A stretch of DNA of 64,000 nt from Plazaster borealis (GCA_021014325.1 CM037473.1:12648696-12712695), one strand, 5' to 3'. Counted from the stretch's first letter, positions 29,051 through 38,672 are shown. Numbers and translations: made by a program. The notes: generated by a model not told the origin, from the sequence alone.

Positions 29051-29589
29051 AAATCTACTCTGCGGTAGTAGAATAGTTTCCAGCAATCCAAACAACATAA
29101 ATTCTGCTGTAGTAGAATAGTCTCCTGAAATCCAAACATAAATTCTGCATTAGTAGAAAAGCCCCCGAAAACCAACAATCTACTCTGCGGTAGTAGAATA
29201 GTCTCCTGAAATCCCAACAATCTACTCTGCGGTAGTAGAATAGTCTCCTGAAATCCAAACAATCTACTCTGCGGTAGTAGAATAGTTTCCAGCAATCCGA
29301 AAATGTACTCTGCGGTAGTAGAATAGTCTCCCGATATCCGTAAATCTACTCTGCGGTAGTAGAAAAGCCCCGGAAGACCAAAAATCTTCTATGCAGTAGT
29401 AGAATAGTCTCTCGAAATCCGAAAATCTATTCTGCAGTAGTAGAATAGTCTCGCTAAATCCAAAAATCTACTCTGCGGCGATAGAATAGTGTCCTGAAAT
29501 CCGAAAATCTACTCTGCGGTAGTAGAATAGTCGCCGAAATCCGAAAATCTACTCTGCGGTGGTTGAATAGTCTCCTGAATTCCGAAATC

Positions 29590-29935
29590 TAAGTCAAATA
29601 GGGGGTGTGGCGGAGCGGATGCTTTTCTGGTTGGCATTTTTTTGGACAGAACTTTTTGGGGGTAATCTATGAGAGAGGATGGTCGTATGCCTAGAACGTG
29701 GCTTGCCTTCAACTGTACTTTTTGAATTGTGTATGTGGTAGCGGTTGGCCATCCTTCAACTGCACTTTTGAAACTGTGTATGTGGTTGTCTTAAGTCATT
29801 TACTAGGCAACAAGCTTCTGTCTGGACCTCTGCTTACCGCTGATGAGTCCAGAGCGAAGATTTGGTTGGCTCTGGGAGGATCCTCTGATTTGACTTACTC
29901 TTTTTCTGTCTTTTATGAATGGAATGTAGGAGAGA
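29590..29935. other. Non-satellite island inside the satellite
   Basis: About 346 bp of unrelated sequence interrupts the satellite, with satellite in the same orientation on both sides. A segment starting CCTTCAACTG is repeated at 29,706 and 29,753, so the island carries an imperfect tandem duplication with a 47-bp period. An open frame on the + strand (29,698-29,967) runs into the satellite and resembles nothing I know. I see no terminal inverted repeats, polyA tail or target-site duplication, so I cannot say whether this is an insertion or an old spacer. Confidence 0.7.
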
Positions 29936-30418
29936 ATCCGAAAATCTACTCTGCGGTAGTAGAATAGTTTCCAGCAATCCAAACACTCTACTCTGCGCTA
30001 GTAGAATAGTCTCCCGAAATCCGAAAATCTACTCTGTGGTAGGGTAGTAGAATAGTCCCCGAAGACTGAAAATCTACTCTGCGGTAGTAGAACAGTCTCT
30101 CGAAATCCAAAAATCTACTCTGTAGAATAGTCTCCCAAAATCCGAAAATCTACTCTGCGGTAGTAGAAAAGCCCCGAAGACCGAAAATCTACTCTGCGGT
30201 AGTAGAATAGTTTCTCAAAATCCGAAAATCTACTCTGCGGTAGTAGATTAGTCTCCCGAAATCCAAAAATCTACTCTGCAGTGGTAGAATAGTCTCCTAA
30301 AATCCGAAAATCTACTCTGCGGTAGTAGAATAGTCTCCTGAAATCCGAAAATCTACTCTGCGGTAGCAGAATATTCTCTGAAATCTGAAAATCTACTCTG
30401 CGGTAGTAGAATAGTCTC
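29936..30418. repeat. Distal block of divergent satellite monomers
   Basis: About a dozen further monomers have the same 19-bp core, but their spacers mostly read GTCTCCCGAAATCCGAAAAT, a form intermediate between types A and B. Several are truncated or expanded, for example an extra GGTAG near 30,043 and a short monomer near 30,121. The last recognisable monomer ends near 30,418. The pattern fits an array edge that escaped homogenisation. Confidence 0.9.
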
Positions 30419-30424
30419 CCAACT

Positions 30425-33125
30425 TAATAGAATTCCCAAGGAGGATGTGCTCTGTCAACATCAAAGATAACAACGTGTGGGATGGATCCCCTGCCCCTGA
30501 GAAATCATTTTTGATGAAAATATTAGATTCCTAAATTTAAACAATTCCAATTCCTCATTATTTCACAGCTATTTGGTGCAAGGGAGCTTTGATGAAATGC
30601 AGCTAAGATGATGTCACTTACCTAAGTAGGAGGTGCTTTGTCAACCTGATGTTAAGGATTCTTGCTTCTTGTGACACTTTTATTTTTTATTTTTTATATG
30701 AGATATCGCCCAACTCACAATGCTGAACGGCCACTTCAAGGTGAGGGGCACGTTGCCACCTACTCCTGTGGCTGAAACACGGTTACCCCCTTTACAGTCC
30801 GTAAGGATGTAGGCATGGGTATCATCCACTAGGAGCCTGGCTGGTAGAGCAGAATGCACTACCTTCCCAACTTTTACGAAGCAATTATGGTTAAGTGCCT
30901 TGCTCAAAGGCAAAAGTGTCACGACCGGGATTCGAACCCACACTGTGCTGCTGACAACACCAGAGCTTGGGTCCGGTGAACTAGACCACTCGACCACGAC
31001 ACGCCACAAAGTTACCATGAGGGATGTACTAGATTTGAAACTTTGATCCTTAAAGGTAAACATCAAGAATAACAAAGTGTGGGATGGATTCTCCCCCTAC
31101 CCCCGAGAAACCATTTAAGCTGAAAATGTTAGATTTCCAAATTAAAACAATTCCACTTCCTTAGTATTTCACAAGGCACTCTGCAAACCTGCAGCTTGAG
31201 ATGTCACTTGGCCAAGGAGGAGTTGATCTGTCAACCGATGTTGACGATTGTTGTATCTTTTTGACAATTTTCTTTACCATGAGCTGCTACAATTCCTGCT
31301 CTGGAAAACCCCAAGTTTTACATTTTACATTTTAAAATGATAACAAGTTCAATACCTCATTATTTCACAGCAATTTGGTGCAAGGAGCTTTGAAGAAATG
31401 CAGCTTGGATGATGTCGCTTTCCCATGGAGGCTGTGCTGTCAACATGTAGATGATTCTTGCTTCTTGTGACGCCTGCCTTACCATGAGGGATGTCCTAGA
31501 TTTGCTACTTGGATCCTTGAAGGTAAACATCAAGATTAATAAAGTGTGGAATGGATACCCCCCTTAGAAACCATTTTAAAAGAAAATATTCTGTTTCTAA
31601 AATAAAACAATTCCAATACCTCATTCACAGCAATTTGGTGCAAGGAGCTTTAATGAAATGCAGCTTGGATGATGTCACTTTTCTATGGAGGATGTGTTCT
31701 GCCAACTTGATGTTGATGACCCTTACTTCTTGTTACACTTGCTACTTATATCCTTTAAGGTAAACATCAAGAATAATAAAGTGCGGGATGGATCCCCCCC
31801 GAGAAATCATTTTATATGAAAATATTTGATTTCAAAATTTTAACAATTCCACTTCCTCATTATTTCACAGCTATTGGTGCAAGGAGCTTTGATGAAATGC
31901 AGCTTAGATGATGTCATTTCCCCAAGGAGGAGGTGCTCTGTCAACTTGATCGTTGATGATTCTTGCTTCTTGTGACACCTGCCTTACCAAGAGGGATGTA
32001 CTAGATTTGCAACTTTGATCCTTAAAGGTAAACATCAAGATTCAAGATAAATACAGTGCATATTGGGTTTTTTTGTTGACCTCTGGAAACTCCATCTGAA
32101 AATATTTGTCTTTTTATGAAAACAATTCCTCATAATTTCACAGCAAATTGATACAAGGCACTCTGCAAACCCGCAGCTTGGATGATGTAACTTAGCCAAG
32201 GAGGAGTTGATCTGTCAACCTGATGTTGAGGATACCGTCTTGTGACATCTTTCTTACCATGATGTACCACATATGCTTTTTCTGCTCTGGAAAAACTTCT
32301 TAAAATCCACATTTTTGATTTTTAAATGAAAACAATTTCAATACCTCATTATTTAATAGCAATTTGGTGCAAGGAGCTTTGATGAAATGCAACTTGGATG
32401 ATGTCACTTTCCCATGGAGGAGCTGCTCTGTCAACCTGATGTTGAGGATTCTTGCTTCTTGTGACACCTGCCTTACCATGAGGGATGTACTAGATTTGCA
32501 ACTTTGATCCTTAAAGGTAAACATCAAGATTCAAGATAAATACAGTGCGTATTGTTTTTCTTCTTTCGTTTGACCTCTGGAAACTTTTTCATTTGAAAAT
32601 GTTTGTCATCTCTGAAACCAAATTTCACAGCTAATTGATAAAAGGTGCTTTGCAGACCTGCAGCTTGGATTATGTCACTTAGCCAAGGAGGAGGTGATCT
32701 GTCAACCTGATGTTGAAGATTCTTGCTTCTTGTGACACCCGCCTTACCATGAGGGATGTACTAGGTTTGCAACTTTGATCCTCAAAGGTAAACATCAAGA
32801 TTCAAGATAAATCCAGTGCGTATTGTTTTTCTTCTTTCGTTTGACCTCTGGAAACTTTTTCATTTGAAAATGTTTGTCTTCTATGAAACCAATTCCTCAT
32901 AATTTCACAGCAAATTGATAAAAGGTGCTTTGCAGACCTGCAGCTTGGATTATGTCACTTAGCCAAGGAGGAGGGGATCTGTCAACCTGATGTTGAAGAT
33001 TCTTGTATCTTGTGACATCTGCCTTACCATGAGCTACTACATACGCTTTTTTCCTGCTGGAAAAACCCCTTAAAATACAAATATAAGATTTTTAAAAGAA
33101 AACAATTCCAATTCCTCTTTATTTC
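30425..33125. repeat. Second tandem array, 210-280-bp units
   Basis: About nine divergent direct copies share the landmark GGTGCAAGGAGCTTTGATGA or the variant AAAGGTGCTTTGCAGACCTG. Landmarks lie near 30,578, 31,172, 31,380, 31,641, 31,880, 32,153, 32,368, 32,640 and 32,920. Each unit also has CTGTCAACCTGATGTTGA, a CTTGTGACA block, ACCATGAGGGATGTACTAG and AAAGGTAAACATCAAG. Two sub-types alternate in the second half. A SINE interrupts the first unit. No reading frame stays open through all copies, although some copies contain 45-50 open codons. The array is unrelated in sequence to the 41-bp satellite. Confidence 0.85.
30678..31012 (-). mobile_element. tRNA-derived SINE inserted in the tandem array
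   Basis: Read on the minus strand, the element starts with a tRNA-like head near 31,009 (TGTGGCGTGTCGTGGTCGAG). The head has a pol III A box (GTGGTCGAGTGG), an anticodon region around CCCAAGCTC and a B box (GGGTTCGAATCCC). An unrelated body follows, ending in an A/T-rich tail (30,678-30,700). The CAA triplet and long variable arm suggest descent from tRNA-Leu(CAA). The same head is used by the SINEs at 41,551 and 53,936, but the body differs, so this is a sister subfamily. It splits a repeat unit between the CTTGTGACAC and ACCATGAGGG motifs. Confidence 0.8.
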
Positions 33126-33317
33126 AAAAGAACTGTTATTCTCTAAATGAATTTTTACAGTTGGTGTTGTTTCTAGATGACACATATCCCAAATCTTTCT
33201 CAAAAATGCCACGGACAATACACAAACATTACAGGCAAAAATGTTTGCGCATGGCTGATGGACGAATTAATGGACAAAAAATTATTTATGGAATTTATTT
33301 TACGTTTTTATTTAAAG

Positions 33318-33650
33318 GCTGGGCATGTACTTAATCCACTAGTTAATGACCCGACAAACTTACTTCGTAAAAACCACTGGAGAGCTGTTGATTTTATAAA
33401 ACAATATTAGAAACGACCCCTTTTGAAGTAATGTAGTTTTAGAGAGAGGAGGGGGTAATTGTTCACCAACAAATTTGTATCTGAGAAAGGCTTCAGGCAT
33501 GAAACCATTCTCAGGCATCTGAAAGCTCACAATTCTTTGCAACAAAGGTAATTTTTATATTTTCTTGCAACTTAGATAACCAACTATTGAGCCCAAATTT
33601 GTTATGACACACCAAGTGAGGACAGGCCTACTGGTCTTTGACAATAGTAT
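33318..33650. repeat. Dispersed repeat related to the copy at 38.4 kb
   Basis: The segment shares the phrase GAGAGCTGTTGATTTTATAA and, further on, AACCAACTATTGAGCCCAAA with the element at 38,391-38,672, and the order of shared blocks is the same. Its 3' part (CTGGTCTTTGACAATAGTAT) resembles the end of a repeat I associate with sea-star genomes, but that is memory and not a search. The open frame at 33,177-33,410 overlaps it and has no recognisable domain. It is probably a non-autonomous DNA transposon. Confidence 0.55.
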
Positions 33651-34207
33651 ACCATACCTTTTTCCAACCAATAATCATTGGCGGTGGTTTTCGTGCTATA
33701 CTAAAATCAAACGTATAACTTCTTTGAATTAATACAAACGGCTATTTAAAATGTAAATCAAAATTTTCGGGTCAAATTTGCCGCCAAAGACCTTGCATTT
33801 TTTTATTCAAATAAAAAGAAGATTAAGACTGCTCCAAATTCCCACAACAGAGGGCGCTCTAGCAACCCTGCTGTTGCGTGTCACCTGGATTGCCCTCCCC
33901 CTGCAGACTGTGTGTGTGATTTTCGACTGACATCAACTTAATTCCTACCTCCATGCATCAACACTGTGCTAGAGAAGGTCAGATTTTACAGAACGGAACA
34001 AAGTATAACCCACATATGGAGAACATTGAGCAGGGACACAAAATGATCATTATTTCCCTCGATACTGCGACGGAGTATGTAAATTATCAATGACGTTACC
34101 ACAAACCTTACTAGCTTGTGTCTCTACCATGCAATGTTTCAAATCCTATTTATTCATATATTTTACACTGTGACTGTAGGAGACGACCACGGCAATGACA
34201 AACACCG
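33651..34207. other. Intergenic stretch, nothing recognised
   Basis: No convincing coding exon, RNA gene or inverted-repeat element was found between the dispersed repeat and the proposed 5' end of the Ginger element. Composition is ordinary AT-rich intergenic DNA. Confidence 0.5.
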
Positions 34208-34656
34208 GCCGGTGTCATGCCAAAACGTGTCCGCTGCCAAATAGTGTCCGCTCATTAGCATATTGGGATCTGATTGGTCATGCGTTTATGTCGTCACATT
34301 GTTTACGGAAGCTTGCCAAATAGTGTCCGCGTTAAGCGTGTATCATTGCGTGCCTTGCTGCTCAGCTGACAAGACGTTGTACAGATAAGATCATTATTTC
34401 ATCTGGAATTGCCTTTGATCGCTTTCTTTATTGTATGAAGATTCGTAAGCACTTTCTCACATCAGTTTGATCGTTGAGGGTTTATTTTGTAATTTTAAAA
34501 CCTGCACAAAATCAGCACTAAATTTGTACCTACTTTGAAATTGAGTTTTCGCTTGTTTGATAACACTAAGTTTCACATTTCCCATTTCTTTTTCATATTA
34601 GCTTGCCGTTTGTTACTTGAGACATGGAGGTAGAAAATGTGATATACTAGGTAGTC

Positions 34657-37058
34657 ATGGCCGAAGAAAGTGTTGATCAATGTAACAAATCTATCCTTTC
34701 GTTGAAGCATGTTTTTCAGTTTCTTTCAGGAGGAGGTTTTCCTGTTGGAATGAGTGGAAACCATCAGCGAAGTGTTCGAAGATTTGCAAGCAGCTTCAGA
34801 GTAGAAGGTATGATGCCAACATGTACGTTCATCTGAATTTGCCACTGAGAATTAATCTTTCTTCTATAATCTACACTTTTAAATATACATGTACAGTACT
34901 AACTTTTACAACTACAGTAGCATGAATGGTGTAGTCGCTTTTAAGTTCTTTTTCTAGAAAACATTTTGGCAAAAACTGAACAATTCTTAAAAGAAATTCT
35001 CTCAAAAGATAATTTAAAACCCCTTTTCCCTCCAGTTATCTGTGCACGAGTTGATACATGTAGGAAGTTGTTGGAGAGAGGAATTTACACCTAATGAGTA
35101 ACCCTTGAATGGTATAAAAGTAAAGTTGACAATTGGTTAATTTAATTTGAACTGGTAAATTTTAATTGAAGTTGCATATTTGTATTGACTTGCAGGCAAC
35201 AAACTTTATTACAGCGGGAAAGGAGAAGAGAGACGGCTGGTCATCTTTGATGAGGGAAGACGAAAGGAGATCTTCTGCGAGTGCCACGACTCGGCCTTGT
35301 AGTAGGTCATTTTGGGCTTTTATAAAATGTACTAAACAAAAGTGTTGTGCTGTCTTCTTTTCTTTGTACAGGGAGCGAATTTTGCAACTACTGTCAAGTA
35401 TAAAAAGTAAAATTTGTAATGAACCTTTTTTCAATCTTGTAGATTCATCAGTGCACCAAATGCCAGGGAATGGAGAAGATCAAAACCGCTGCCACGGAGC
35501 TTCAACCCATCCCTGTGGTTGGTCCCTGGGTGATGGTTGGGATCGACCTAATTGGTCCATTCAAGGAATCGACGGCTGGCAACCGCTATGTCCTAACTGC
35601 TACGGATTACTACACCAAGTGGCCCGAGGCAATGCCGATCCTGCGAAAGGATGCTGTGAGTGTAGCAAAGTGCCTCGCAAGTTTATTTTGCAGGTAGGTT
35701 CAATCAAAGGTTACCTGTTTAGCAATTAATGGGACGTGGGTTTTAAACTAACAATGCTTGGCTAAATTGGTAATGTTTAAAATTAGCTCATTTATTCTCA
35801 TTACAGGCATGGTGCACCAAAAGACTGCCTCTCTGATCAAGGGAGAGAATTCTGTAACCAGGTAAAATTACAAAATGTACACAAAAAATTGTGAAAAAAA
35901 ACAACAACTAATGTATAACTTGACGATTCAAAAAAATGCTAAAAATAACATTTTTCTCCAAAAGCTTTCTGAGGAGTTGTATCAGCGATGGGGTATCCGC
36001 CATCGTGTAAGTTCAGCGTACCATCCTCAGACAAATGGCCTTGATGAGCGTATGAACCAGACACTGAAGACGTCTATTGCCAAGCTTGTAAATGACAAGC
36101 AGGATGATTGGGAGAACTTTTTAGGTAATTATTAGACTTTAAACTAAGATACTAGGGACTGTCTGAGCTGCCATGGCTACGTCCGATAATTATGACTTAA
36201 TAATCTTAATTTCTTTGTACAGATCCTGTGCTGTTCGCGTACCGAACATCTGTACAAGCAACCACCAACTTCACACCATTCTTCCTAATGTACAACAGGG
36301 AAGCCAGATTGCCATGTGAGGTTAGTTACTGTCAAGTATGCCGAGAGACTTGTTTTTGTTTTACAGTACATGTTGTTTTGTTCAGTTAAATCTATGTAGG
36401 AGGTTAAATTTAATTGTTATTTATAAATTTATTTCAGCTGAACAGCGATGAACCTCAACCAGAAGAACCCGCTTCTCCAAATTTTGATGATCTTCAAGAA
36501 TTTGCCAACATTGTGACAGAGCAAGCACAGGTTGTGAAACAACGGGTAAGTTTTAGTTATTTCCTAATTATGTTACATAAAAATATGTTTTTTATATTGT
36601 AATCTCATTTTGAATTTAGAGATGAATTTTGTCCCTTTTTTCAATACAGGTAAAAGAAAACATCAAGGTCGCTCAAGACAAAGACAAGAAGTCCTATGCA
36701 AAGAGAAAGGGAAAGAATGTCAAGGTGTTCAAGCTGGAAGAAGGGATGCTTGTTCTTAAAAGAAACTACAAAAAAATTGGACGCAAGGGTAGCAAGTGGA
36801 ACCAAATTGGATTGGACCATACAGGTTGGACTCCTAGATAGATATTTGTTGATGTTTTCATGTACAAATCACTATTGAAAAATCTTCACTCTTTGTAACT
36901 TCATGAGAGTATTAATTTAATACAAAAATTAATTATTTTAATTAATCAGTTTTTTAATTGTGTACAGGATCTCCGAAATCAGCAGCAACAATGTAATCAC
37001 CCTCAAGACAGCAGACAACCAAATTGAGCTGAAAAGTAAGGTTCAGTATGACACATAA
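34657..37058 (+). pseudogene. Ginger1 transposase (gypsy-integrase-like), multi-exon, frameshifted
   Basis: Predicted exons: 34,657-34,807 (start MAEESVDQ), 35,196-35,298, 35,372-35,406 (uncertain), 35,443-35,693, 35,807-35,861, 35,965-36,124, 36,223-36,320, 36,438-36,545, 36,650-36,824 and 36,968 to about 37,039 or the stop at 37,056. Phases agree across most GT/AG junctions. Zinc-finger half IHQCTKCQ opens the fourth exon. Catalytic acidic residues are visible: D in VGIDLIGPF, D in LSDQGREF and E in TNGLDERMNQ, with the usual HPQTNG context. Later exons carry FAYRTSVQATTNFTPFF and a GPY module. A one-base loss near 36,800 puts the GPY part out of frame. The third exon lacks the expected zinc-finger histidine segment, and no phase choice joins it cleanly to the fourth. 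The family catalyses DNA strand transfer during cut-and-paste transposition. Confidence 0.8.
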
Positions 37059-37225
37059 AGCCGTATATAACGGTTGACTCCAAGACAAGTGACAATGCTT
37101 ATGGTAAGTAAAATTAGTTGTGAATAACAGTAAGAATTATTGACTAAATGTTTTTCTAAACGCCTCAGATTTGTATTACTTTTATAACAAATTATTTTTA
37201 TTACTTACTTCGTTCTGGATTTCAG

Positions 37226-38006
37226 AATGCAAACCATCCACTGACAAAACAGTCGAAGAGTAAATTGAAAACCTCAGCGAAGGTAAATTTGAAATTGAGG
37301 TGTAAAAGCAAGGAATTTTTGTGTGAAATGTAATTGATGTCCAATTAAAAATAATTGTTTTTGTATCAATTTTCATTATCCTCCTCAACAGGTAACCCAA
37401 CGACACAGTGCGAGCAAGGTAATAGTGATGATGATGTTGAAGTCAAGATCGGCAAGAGGATCATCTACTCATCTCTGGGAAAGGAGTGGTTTTAATTGCT
37501 ATCAAGAAATATCTGAAGTTAAATTACACTTTTAATTTGTATGTTTTGTTTCTCATAGAAGGCCCTGAAGGATGCCAGCACAGAGGACGTTGCTAGCGGA
37601 TCTTGGTTAAGTGATAAACACATTGATTTTGCCCAATCCTGTCTATCAATTCAGTTCCCAGCCATTCAGGGCTTTCAGAGTGCAGTGACCCTTCATGCAG
37701 GTAGTGCCGGAGGTTATGTGTTAACCAATGATGGCCCATTCATTCAAATTGAATACCAATGATTCCCACTGGGTCACTCTGTCAAACATAGGAGTAGATG
37801 CACCCAACAAAGTAAGAGTTTATGATAGTTTAGGAGTTTCCTTGCCTGCTGCCCTGAAGAGCACCGTTGCTGCCTTGCTTTTCACCAAAGACAGGTTCTT
37901 TGAAGTGGAGCATGTAAAGATCCAGAAGCAGGTTGGTGGAAATGACTGTGGCATGTTTGCCATTGCTACTGCCCATGCATTGTGCACAATGAAAAGTAAT
38001 GTATAA
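37226..38006 (+). pseudogene. Ulp1-like cysteine protease part of the Ginger1 protein, frameshifted
   Basis: Two short basic linker exons (37,226-37,282 and 37,392-37,418) lead in phase into a long exon from 37,559. It opens with KALKDASTEDVASG, then WLSDKHIDFAQ, typical of the start of a Ulp1/SENP fold. The catalytic triad is readable: H in SHWVTL, D in VYDSLG and C in GGNDCGMFAIA. The first frame stops at 37,760-37,762, while the triad lies in the next frame (37,728-38,006), so one base has been lost or gained near 37,750. Ulp1 proteases cleave SUMO-like tags; their role in Ginger1 proteins is not established to my knowledge. Alternatively this is a separate protease gene, but spacing and phase favour one transcription unit. 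Confidence 0.75.
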
Positions 38007-38076
38007 ACATCACATGTCACAATACAAAAGGTATCCAATACAAAAGGTATCCATGAAAGCAACCATCGATAAAGAT
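38007..38076. repeat. 17-bp direct duplication after the Ulp1 stop
   Basis: AATACAAAAGGTATCCA occurs twice in immediate succession (from about 38,021 and 38,038) directly after the protease reading frame. It is a small tandem duplication in the presumed 3' untranslated part of the element. Confidence 0.7.
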
Positions 38077-38390
38077 CAAAACTGCAGCTTTAAGGTGACG
38101 TCATGTGACACTTTATGACGTCATCAAGATGTGACGTCAAATTTCAGATGTAATACATCCCGGTTTAAATAAATGCAATGTTTAAGCTTGATTGCGCACA
38201 TTTGTGTGTGTATTATAGATTTTGTAAAACTGCACCTGTAAGGCCATGTCATATGACACCTAATGACATCACTAGAACAGGACGCTAAATTTGGATGTTA
38301 CACATCACGGCTTGAATGCATGCTAGGTTTCAGCTGGAACGCACATTATTTTCCAGTAAACACAAATCTTTGAAAAGTGCACCTTTAAAG
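38077..38390. repeat. 149-bp tandem repeat with clustered TGACGTCA motifs
   Basis: Two full copies start with AAAACTGCAGCTTTAAGG at 38,077 and AAAACTGCACCTGTAAGG at 38,226. A third truncated start lies near 38,372. The first copy contains three perfect palindromes TGACGTCA, at 38,096-38,103, 38,116-38,123 and 38,132-38,139; they are degraded in the second copy. TGACGTCA is the consensus CRE bound by CREB/ATF factors in animals. Whether this belongs to the Ginger 3' end is unclear. Confidence 0.75.
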
Positions 38391-38672
38391 GTATCGTGCA
38401 CGTTTGGTAATGACTCAAAACAAATATTAGCATAAAAACTTACTTGGTAACAAGCAACGGGAGAGCTGTTGATAGTATAAAACATTGTAGGAAACAACTC
38501 CCTCTGAAGTAACTTAGTTTTTGAGGAAGAGGTAATTTCAAAATAATAAAAACTTCTTGCAAGAAGTTTTTATTCCTATATCTGAAAGCACACAAATTTG
38601 TACAACAAGGGTGTTTTTTCTTTCATCATTTTCTTGCAACTTTGATGACCAATTGAGCCCAAATATATCTAG
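38391..38672. repeat. Dispersed repeat, second copy (see 33.3 kb)
   Basis: The sequence contains AACTTACTTGGTAACAAGC, then GGGAGAGCTGTTGATAGTAT, then CTCCCTCTGAAGTAACTTAG, and ends near ACCAATTGAGCCCAAAT. These blocks match the copy at 33.3 kb in the same order. It has no coding capacity and is probably a short non-autonomous DNA element. Both ends are imprecise. Confidence 0.6.

Larger units (their letters stand above)
1..29585. repeat. Satellite array of 40-42-bp monomers
   Basis: The whole stretch is head-to-tail copies of a 40-42-bp unit, roughly 700 of them, and it continues beyond the left edge. Three monomer types alternate. Type A (42 bp) has the spacer AGTCTCCTGAAATCCAAAC, type B (41 bp) has AGTTTCCAGCAATCCGAAA, and type C (40-41 bp) has AAGCCCCCGAAAACCAAAA. 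All share the 19-bp core TCTACTCTGCGGTAGTAGA, whose 6-bp ends are inverted repeats of each other. Most differences between copies fall in the spacer. The antisense strand has few stop codons in any frame, so many open frames appear there; I treat these as by-products of the repeat. No known satellite family was recognised. Confidence 0.98.
34208..38390 (+). mobile_element. Ginger1-type DNA transposon, degraded
   Basis: The element carries a gypsy-integrase-like transposase gene with many introns, followed by a Ulp1-like cysteine protease domain. That order is the hallmark described for Ginger1 transposons. The proposed left end is TGTCATGCCAAAACGTGTCC at 34,210, directly preceded by CCGGCCGG; published Ginger1 elements use CCGG or CCGT target sites. 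The 15-mer GCCAAATAGTGTCCG is repeated at about 34,239 and 34,315 near this end. I did not find the inverted copy of the left end downstream, so the right boundary is a guess and the element may be 3'-truncated. Two single-base frameshifts indicate it is no longer autonomous. Confidence 0.75.

Noticed and set aside
28306..29295. 329-codon antisense open frame and dozens of similar ones in the satellite
   Set aside because: They are satellite monomers read on a stop-poor strand. Frames change with each 41-bp monomer, starts are arbitrary and the peptide only echoes the repeat.
1..29585. CRISPR-like array of spaced palindromic repeats
   Set aside because: A dyad core with 20-22-bp variable spacers superficially resembles CRISPR. 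However, the spacers fall into three repeating types, the DNA is eukaryotic with introns, and no cas genes are present.
1..29585. Telomeric or CENP-B-box satellite
   Set aside because: No TTAGGG-type repeats and no match to the CENP-B box pattern were found in the monomers.
33177..33410. Small protein gene of 77 codons
   Set aside because: It overlaps a dispersed repeat and has no domain, splice context or similarity that I can recognise.
35166..35729. 187-codon open frame across the Ginger region
   Set aside because: It reads through introns in a different frame from the integrase motifs, which are shared across GT/AG-bounded exons in other frames.
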